A DNA stretch of 64,000 nt from Salibacterium aidingense DSM 18341 (GTDB lineage Bacteria; Bacillota; Bacilli; Bacillales; Marinococcaceae), in assembly GCF_000429685.1 (NCBI RefSeq), contig NZ_AUCI01000003.1, positions 248,001-312,000 on the forward strand. Direction: 5' to 3'. How positions within the stretch are numbered: position 1 is the first letter of the stretch; every line of letters begins with the position of its first letter. Below are positions 58,729 through 64,000 of this stretch, piece after piece. The position numbers were made by a program, and so were the translations under genes. Below the pieces are notes generated by a model. That model was not told where the DNA came from, searched no databases, and saw only the letters and a list, made by a program, of their open reading frames with translations.

Positions 58729-59094
58729 TTACTGCTGGTCGTACTGATCTTCCGGAGAACCATATAGATCCTCTAATGGCTCTGTAATAATTTTATTTAG
58801 ATCCTGTATGATCGTGCTCATCTGCTGTTCTACTTCCATCAGCTTTGAAATCACTTCATGCTGCTGAACCATTTCAAACTGCTTTTGAGCCTGGTTAATT
58901 TCTTCTTCCGAAGGTTGTTCCCCCTGCATTTGCTTCTGCTGCAGCTCCAGCTGCAGGGAACGGAAGTTATCAAGCATTCGTTTGGCAACTTCATCATTCT
59001 CTACTTCTTCGTGAAGGTTCTTCAAGTTTTGAAATTCGTCGCTGTCTCTTAATTCCTGAGACAAATCGCGTGCTTTGTCATATACACTGGACAT
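58729..59094 (-). CDS. yheA: YlbF/YmcA-superfamily protein YheA (UPF0342)
   Basis: A 121-residue, all-helical protein with MSSVYDKARDLSQELRDSDEFQNLK at the start (in part) and the LQLELQQKQMQGEQPSEEEI hinge of the YlbF/YheA family. Its relatives YlbF and YmcA form the RNase Y specificity complex; YheA itself has no known role. ATG 59094 follows AAGGAGG; the earlier frame start is 18 codons upstream and less likely. Confidence 0.88.
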   Translation of the reverse strand: MSSVYDKARDLSQELRDSDEFQNLKNLHEEVENDEVAKRMLDNFRSLQLELQQKQMQGEQPSEEEINQAQKQFEMVQQHEVISKLMEVEQQMSTIIQDLNKIITEPLEDLYGSPEDQYDQQ

Positions 59095-59177
59095 TACATA
59101 GTCCTCCTTTTTACAATCTTCACCGAGCATAACATGAATGAAAGTCATAAATCATCCATTCTTGTTGATTCTTTTCT

Positions 59178-60311
59178 TTAAATAGAAAAAAGAAGGACAA
59201 GGATCCCTTGAAGTAAACCAATGATTCCTCCTAGAAACGCTCCCAGATACGTAATCATTTTAAACTCCCGGCGGGATATCGTAAGAACGAGGGCTTCCAG
59301 TCTGTCCACAGAAAAAGTGTCCACCTGGCCGCGAACAATGTCATCCAGTTTGAACTGCTCAAATATATAGGGAAGTCTGTCGATTAAAACGGACTGTCCT
59401 ATTTTCACCATGCCGGGAACCCAGCGGTCCTTCAGGGTATTTTCAAAAAAAGGCGCCCAATCTGCCAGTGGAGCCTGCAGATTACGGTATATGCCGACTT
59501 CCCTTTTCAGAAATGCCGCCGCTTCCTCTGCCAATGTCTCCGTTGGCAGGGAAGAACGATAAAAACCTGTTGGTGTTTTCTTTATTTTTTCCCATTCGTC
59601 TACCAGCACATTTTTTAAAAAGGTTTGCGAAGCAGGATCCTCGAAAAACCGGACAATTTCAGGCTGAAGTTTTTCGATGATTTTATCGTTTCCAAACATG
59701 GAGCCTAAAAAATTCAGCATAGACCCTTTTCCCTGCAGAAATTTTTCCAAAAGCAGGTGCAGCTGGCGCTGTCCTTCCGTTCCTCTAAAAAATTCGGCTC
59801 CTTTTTCCGTTATTTTCTCAGCCAGAACAGGAACCATCTCATCTCCTTTTTGAATAAGGCGGGAAGGCAGTACATGCTGTAATGGAATATCGTGATATTC
59901 ATCTAAAAACCCGTCTGCTTTCTTTTTTATCCATGTTTTCATCTGCTCGTCCAGATCTAACGGCTGATCACTGATATGACCTGCCAGCTCCATCACACTG
60001 GAATTACTTTGCAGAAGCGAAGTGATCTCCTCCGCCATCCAGCTCGTCATTTTATCACGGAATCCGTTTTCCCGGATTTTTTCAAGAATGCGTTCCGGTG
60101 TAAGTAAATGGTTAACGACCATCTTTCCCATCTGCTCGGCCAACTCCCCCCGTCGTTTCGGGATGAGCCCAGGTGTAAAAGGCAGCCGCCATTTGCCAAT
60201 ATAGACGGCCTTATACGGGCGAAACAGCATTTTTATAGCCAGTGAATTGGTGACTCCACCAATAATTGCTCCAATTCCTATCATTACCGCTATTAACATC
60301 AGAGCTCCCAT
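59178..60311 (-). CDS. yheB: DUF445 (UPF0754) membrane protein YheB
   Basis: A 377-residue protein with a hydrophobic segment at each end (about 3-22 and 350-375) and a long helical middle. The pattern GGVTNSLAIKMLFRPYKAVYIGKWRLPFTPGLIPKRRGELA, visible in parts at the N-terminus, is typical of the family; KMITYLGAFLGGIIGLLQG ends it. In B. subtilis yheB lies beside yheA. Localisation to the forespore has been reported for relatives; function unknown. Confidence 0.88.
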   Translation of the reverse strand: MGALMLIAVMIGIGAIIGGVTNSLAIKMLFRPYKAVYIGKWRLPFTPGLIPKRRGELAEQMGKMVVNHLLTPERILEKIRENGFRDKMTSWMAEEITSLLQSNSSVMELAGHISDQPLDLDEQMKTWIKKKADGFLDEYHDIPLQHVLPSRLIQKGDEMVPVLAEKITEKGAEFFRGTEGQRQLHLLLEKFLQGKGSMLNFLGSMFGNDKIIEKLQPEIVRFFEDPASQTFLKNVLVDEWEKIKKTPTGFYRSSLPTETLAEEAAAFLKREVGIYRNLQAPLADWAPFFENTLKDRWVPGMVKIGQSVLIDRLPYIFEQFKLDDIVRGQVDTFSVDRLEALVLTISRREFKMITYLGAFLGGIIGLLQGILVLLFSI

Positions 60312-60421
60312 TTTTATTCTCCTTTATATTGACAACTCATTCTCCTACGACCATTATTACCTTATCAAGTTGTTTCAGCAAGAGCAAGCAATGCAGGAAA
60401 CCTGAAAAGGAGGCGGATACA

Positions 60422-60649
60422 TTGATAACTCATTTTCAGTGGGAGCCGAGAAGAAACGATTGGTGGAAAAAAGAATGGGGATTTTCCTTTTATTATCAAG
60501 GGAAGTATTTTAGAGGCAGGTATTACAATGATGGAACGATAGACTGGCTCGGGACCGGCCCGGAAAAATCTGATAAAGCCGTGCTGGAAAATCAGATTCA
60601 TGATCTTATTCTATACCATGTTCTTGAAGACCATCATCCCCGTTCGTAA
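60422..60649 (+). CDS. yheE: YheE family protein (DUF5342)
   Basis: Seventy-five residues from TTG 60422, eight bases after AAGGAGG. The pattern ITHFQWEPRRNDWWKKEW, FSFYYQGKYFRGRYYNDGTIDW and LENQIHDLILYHVLEDH matches YheE of B. subtilis as I recall it. Function unknown. Longer upstream frame is not supported by a ribosome site. Confidence 0.78.
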   Translation: MITHFQWEPRRNDWWKKEWGFSFYYQGKYFRGRYYNDGTIDWLGTGPEKSDKAVLENQIHDLILYHVLEDHHPRS

Positions 60650-60722
60650 ATGTCCCTGATCTCCCATGAACTGCCTCTCATGTTCAAAACACGGACAGGG
60701 TAACATAAAACCGGGAGGGAGC

Positions 60723-60881
60723 ATGATGAAAAATCAAGAACACACCGAGAATTATGAAATGGACGAAGACCGCATGATTAATGAAGGGCTGGCAGGCGGT
60801 ACCGTGCGTCAGGTTTATGATACTCCTCAAATAGAAAATGCAAGAAAACTAAAGAAAGAGAAACCTCCCCATCGTCAATAA
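60723..60881 (+). CDS. Small DUF4025-like (YozQ-like) protein
   Basis: Fifty-two charged residues, no membrane segment. The core INEGLAGGTVRQVYDTPQI resembles the GLA-x-x-x-x-Q-V-x-D-x pattern of DUF4025/YozQ proteins. GGGAGGG lies five bases before the ATG. Role unknown. Confidence 0.55.
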   Translation: MMKNQEHTENYEMDEDRMINEGLAGGTVRQVYDTPQIENARKLKKEKPPHRQ

Positions 60882-60887
60882 TATTTG

Positions 60888-60918
60888 CGGCCTGGTATTC
60901 CGCCAGGCTTTTTTTTGG
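60888..60918 (+). terminator. Rho-independent terminator after the DUF4025-like gene
   Basis: Stem GCCTGG / CCAGGC with a seven-base loop followed by eight T. Confidence 0.8.
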
Positions 60919-60929
60919 GGTAACACAAT

Positions 60930-60978
60930 AAGGGGGCTGTCCGGGTGACGCAGCGCGTCACCTTTAGACAGCCCCTCC
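60930..60978 (-). terminator. Hairpin downstream of the SASP gene
   Basis: Long inverted repeat GGGGCTGTC / GACAGCCCC with an inner GGTGACGC / GCGTCACC. No clear T-run follows on the minus strand, so it may stabilise the mRNA end rather than terminate. Confidence 0.5.
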
Positions 60979-60993
60979 AGCCATCATATTAAA

Positions 60994-61203
60994 TTACTGT
61001 TGCGGACCTTGGCCGCCCATTTGCTGTTCAGCCATTTGGACAAGACGCTTTGTGATTTCCCCTCCAACAGAACCATTAGAACGGGAAGTAGCGTCAGCAC
61101 TAAGCTGAACCCCGAATTCCTGTGCAATTTCAAATTTCATTTGATCCAGGGCTTGTTGTACGCCTGGCACTACCAATTGATTAGAGCTGTTATTGTTGGC
61201 CAT
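60994..61203 (-). CDS. Alpha/beta-type small acid-soluble spore protein
   Basis: DNA-binding protein that coats the spore chromosome and is cut by GPR at germination. From ATG 61203 (GAGGAGGTGA upstream) it has 69 residues. The GPR site region reads [13 protein letters not shown] and the DNA-contact part [21 protein letters not shown]. Gene number in the sspA/B/C/D series cannot be told. Confidence 0.95.
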   Translation of the reverse strand: MANNNSSNQLVVPGVQQALDQMKFEIAQEFGVQLSADATSRSNGSVGGEITKRLVQMAEQQMGGQGPQQ

Positions 61204-61289
61204 GTGTCTCACCTCCTCGTTGTATCTATAGTTTGTATCGAATTTCTTACACTATGCTTTTTAAAAAATAGTAAATTTAGGTAATCCAC

Positions 61290-63236
61290 TTAATCTCCCG
61301 TCCTGAGCGTTTTAATTTCTTCTATGGATGTTGGATTTTCTAAGGAAGATAAGTCACCGGCCTCTTTGTGCAGATAGGCTGCTTTTATTGCCCGGCGCAT
61401 TACTTTAGCGTTTCTCGTTTTCGGAAGCGCAGAAACAAAATGCACAAAAGCCGGCCTAAAGGATTTTCCTATTTTGTCAGCGCACCATTGTATCAATTTT
61501 TTTTTCAGCTCGACTCTACCGTCTCTTTCCGGATATAATACGACAAAACAAACAGCCTCTTCTCCTTTCAAGCTGTCCGGCACTCCGATCACGCCCGCTT
61601 CCTGCACTTCAGGATGCGCCACCAGAACTGATTCAAATTCAGCCGGTCCTATCCTTTTTCCGGCAATATTTAAAATATCATCCGAGCGTCCGGTTATTTT
61701 CCAAAATCCATGTTTATCCTTGATGGCCCAGTCTCCATGGACCCAGCAGTCCTCCCATCTGTTCCAAAATGTTTCTTCATATCGTTTCGGTTCTTTCCAA
61801 AACCCTTTGGTCATCCCAACCCAGGGCTGTGTAATCACCAGTTCTCCCACTTCGTCTGTTACGGAAGTCCCCTGTTCATTAAAAACCCTGGCCGCCATCC
61901 CCGGCAGAGCCGCATTAAACGTGGCAGGGCCGATTGGTTTCACAAGAACATTGCCTAAAATGCCGCCGGAAATCTCTGTACCGCCAGAATAGTTAAAAAT
62001 CGGTACTTGTTTCTTTCCTACGCTTTCATACAGCCATTTCCAAGGTTCTGGATTCCATGGTTCCCCCGTCGATGCGATGATCCGAAGCGAAGAAAAGGGA
62101 CGGGCTGGTACATATTCATTTCCATATTTCATTAGAGCGCATATTAACGTTGGGGATATCCCTGCGTGGGTAATGTTATTCTTTTCGATCATCTTCCATA
62201 TACGGGAAGGATCGGGATAATCAGGCGTTCCTTCATACATAAAAAGGGCGGCACCATTTAACAGCGCACCATAAACCAAAAAGGGTCCCATCATCCATCC
62301 CATATCTGTCTGCCAAAATAGAAGATCTTCGTTTTTTACATCCATCCCTATCCCGGCATCAAATGCTGCTTTTACTGGAAAGCCGGAATGGGTATGCACC
62401 GTTCCTTTTGGTTTTCCTGTCGTACCGGACGTGTAGATTAACATCAGCGGATCAGAGCTCTTCATTTCCTCCATATCAGCCGAAGGAAAAGAAGGAGCGG
62501 TCAGTTCCTTCCATGTTTTATCTGTTTGACTGTTCCAATTCACCTGGCTCTGCAAATGTTCAACCATAATAAGAGAAGTGGTGGAGCTCGATTTTTTGGC
62601 GGCTTGATCCGCTTCTTCTTTCATGTTCACTTGTTTGCCCCGTCTTGTATAACCATCAGCTGTAATAATCATTTTAGATTGAGATGCCTTTAGTCTCGCC
62701 GCCACCGCTTCCGCCCGGTAGCCAGAAAATACGGGCGAAAATACAGCTCCAATTTTTGCGGCCGCCATCATAGCAATAACAGTTTCCGGGATCATCGGCA
62801 TGTAAAGTGTTATCACATCTCCTTTAGAAATACCGCTGTTTTTTAATCCATCTGCCGCCTGATCTACTTCCCGGCGCAGCTCGGAAAAAGAAAATCTTCG
62901 ACAGCTTCCATCCTCGCCCTCCCACAGTAAAGCTGTTTTGTCTTTATTTTTCTCCTGTAAGGCCCACTTATGAACAGCATTGTGGGCGGTATTGATTAAT
63001 CCCCCTCTATACCACTCGGGCCAAGCCTTTCCATTTGTTATATCCACCGTTTGCTTATAAGGATGAAACCATTCTATACTAAGTTTCTTTTCAGCTTCGC
63101 TCCAGAACCAGGAGATATCTTCTATACTTTGATGCCAAAAGGAATCGTAATCTTCAAAACCTAATTCTTTCATCCACTGATACAGCCTGGTTTTTTGAAT
63201 AAAAGCTCGGTCAGGAAACCATACCGGTTCTTCCAT
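61290..63236 (-). CDS. AMP-forming acyl-CoA synthetase, acetyl-CoA-synthetase-like
   Basis: Activates a short-chain carboxylate with ATP and CoA. The 648 residues show an N-terminal ACAS-type leader (SIEWFHPYKQTVDITNG), A3 YTSGTTGKPKGTVHTH, A5 YSGGTEISGG, A7 HGDWAIKD, A8 GRSDDILNIAGKRIGPAE and A10 PKTRNAKVMRR with the catalytic lysine, so it is complete, unlike the ligase near 39 kb. Substrate (acetate, propionate or acetoacetate) is uncertain. Confidence 0.88.
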   Translation of the reverse strand: MEEPVWFPDRAFIQKTRLYQWMKELGFEDYDSFWHQSIEDISWFWSEAEKKLSIEWFHPYKQTVDITNGKAWPEWYRGGLINTAHNAVHKWALQEKNKDKTALLWEGEDGSCRRFSFSELRREVDQAADGLKNSGISKGDVITLYMPMIPETVIAMMAAAKIGAVFSPVFSGYRAEAVAARLKASQSKMIITADGYTRRGKQVNMKEEADQAAKKSSSTTSLIMVEHLQSQVNWNSQTDKTWKELTAPSFPSADMEEMKSSDPLMLIYTSGTTGKPKGTVHTHSGFPVKAAFDAGIGMDVKNEDLLFWQTDMGWMMGPFLVYGALLNGAALFMYEGTPDYPDPSRIWKMIEKNNITHAGISPTLICALMKYGNEYVPARPFSSLRIIASTGEPWNPEPWKWLYESVGKKQVPIFNYSGGTEISGGILGNVLVKPIGPATFNAALPGMAARVFNEQGTSVTDEVGELVITQPWVGMTKGFWKEPKRYEETFWNRWEDCWVHGDWAIKDKHGFWKITGRSDDILNIAGKRIGPAEFESVLVAHPEVQEAGVIGVPDSLKGEEAVCFVVLYPERDGRVELKKKLIQWCADKIGKSFRPAFVHFVSALPKTRNAKVMRRAIKAAYLHKEAGDLSSLENPTSIEEIKTLRTGD

Positions 63237-63536
63237 ATTCCTGCCCCTCTCTTTTAAAATAATATAATGAAAGCGATTTCTTATGATTTGTAAACATTAT
63301 AATAAGGGTATGAGTAAACCGTCAATTGTAGTAACTATGCAGAAATATCTCGAGGTATGATAAGGCATCCTGTATAAGCAGAGTGTTTCGGACGCAGGAC
63401 AAAGTTGGAAAAAGAAACCGGTCCGGCTTACTTATATAATCCAAGCATGGTATACTAACAGGAAGAATATATTATATACTGGACCAGTTACATACACGTT
63501 TAAACTGGGTAAACTACCGACAAAGGAGGGCGGCCC
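63237..63536. promoter_or_regulatory. Intergenic region before the LemA gene
   Basis: Three hundred bases between divergent genes. A TATACT box lies near 63450 and AAAGGAGGG precedes the lemA start. No repeat family or gene seen. Confidence 0.4.
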
Positions 63537-64000
63537 ATGTCCATATTCAGCTTTATTCTTGGAATTGCTATTATTGTTGCGTTAGTCTGCTGGATCGTCG
63601 GCTATAACGCACTGATTAAATTTTTAAGCTGGGTGGAAGAAGCCTGGGCTCAGATTGATGTCCAATTGCAGCGGCGCATGGATTTAATCCCGCCGTTAAT
63701 TGATACCGTGCAGCAGTATGCCAAGCACGAACAGCAGACGTTGGAAAGGGTAGTGGAATTGAGAAGCCAGCTCACTTCGCCTGATACAACACGAGTAGAG
63801 CAGCTGAAGGCGAATGATTCGTTAAGCAAAGCGCTGGACACATTATTTGCTTTAAAGGAAGATAATCCAGAACTTCAGCAGGATGAAGAGTTTTTGTATT
63901 TGGAAAAAAATATTCAGGATGCGGATCAAAAAATCCAAAGGTCTGTTACCATTTATAATAATACGGTCCAAAAGTATAACACGAAAATTCATTCTATACC
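63537..64000 (+). CDS. LemA family protein (cut by window edge)
   Basis: First 154 residues of a LemA protein: one N-terminal helix (about 4-25), then the family motif YNALIKFLSWVEEAWAQIDVQLQRRMDLIPPLIDTVQQYA (seen in parts) and a long helical region. LemA proteins are membrane-anchored helical bundles of unknown function. The ATG follows AAAGGAGGG. The C-terminus is beyond the window. Confidence 0.92.
   Translation, partial: MSIFSFILGIAIIVALVCWIVGYNALIKFLSWVEEAWAQIDVQLQRRMDLIPPLIDTVQQYAKHEQQTLERVVELRSQLTSPDTTRVEQLKANDSLSKALDTLFALKEDNPELQQDEEFLYLEKNIQDADQKIQRSVTIYNNTVQKYNTKIHSI

Overview
The window is chromosomal DNA of an endospore-forming member of the Bacillaceae. The evidence is its sporulation genes (spo0B, spoVB, safA, coxA, bofC, an alpha/beta-type SASP, two yjcZ-type peptides, yhaL), strong AGGAGG-type ribosome binding sites, frequent TTG and GTG starts, and gene order that follows Bacillus subtilis over long blocks. 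I cannot name the species. An ArsB/NhaD-type antiporter and a CDF transporter would suit a salt- or alkali-exposed habitat, but this is only suggestive. Statements about B. subtilis gene order here are from memory.

Left block, 1-24.6 kb, mostly minus strand. It runs relA (cut by the window edge), apt, recJ, lapA-like, CDF transporter, secF, secD, comN, spoVB, a YetF-type gene, an NhaD-type transporter, yrzE-like, yajC, tgt, queA, a DUF2905 gene, ruvB, ruvA, a shortened bofC, yebC, coxA-like, safA, nadR, pheA, an ACT-domain gene, obg and spo0B. It matches the relA-spo0B region of B. subtilis. The nad operon next to nadR and the rplU-rpmA genes upstream of spo0B are not there. Themes are stringent response and purine salvage, protein export, tRNA queuosine, Holliday-junction resolution and the spore coat and cortex.

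Right block, 24.8-64 kb. A glutamine-rich protein gene marks the junction. It is followed by hemY-hemH-hemE, a class A PBP, liaR-liaS-liaF, ccdA, an M20 amidohydrolase, ecsC-ecsB-ecsA, a truncated acyl-CoA ligase, hit, serC, yhaH, scoC(hpr), a DUF3267 gene, ypmS-like, two tiny yjcZ genes, prsA, an intracellular subtilisin, yhaL, cssS-cssR, yhaN-yhaO, a repeat-rich Sm-like protein gene, a second yidC, a lytic transglycosylase, a yhzD-like gene, yhaX, yheA, yheB, yheE, an SASP, an acetyl-CoA-synthetase-like gene and the start of a lemA gene. This matches the hem-yha-yhe region of B. subtilis, which is far from relA-spo0B in that species.

Working together: envelope and secretion quality control dominates the right block. 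LiaFSR senses envelope damage, CssRS senses misfolded exported protein, PrsA folds exported protein, and YidC2 and SecDF-YajC (left block) handle membrane insertion and translocation. EcsAB, the PBP and the transglycosylase fit the same theme. I found no prophage, CRISPR array, insertion sequence with a transposase, rRNA or tRNA gene, and no convincing new multi-gene system. The best leads are three intergenic repeat families that occur in pairs in three gene-free islands, an acyl-CoA ligase that lost its C-terminal domain beside ecsA, a one-domain BofC, a HAD protein without its catalytic aspartates, cssRS where yhaM would be expected, and two low-complexity proteins with recent tandem-repeat growth.
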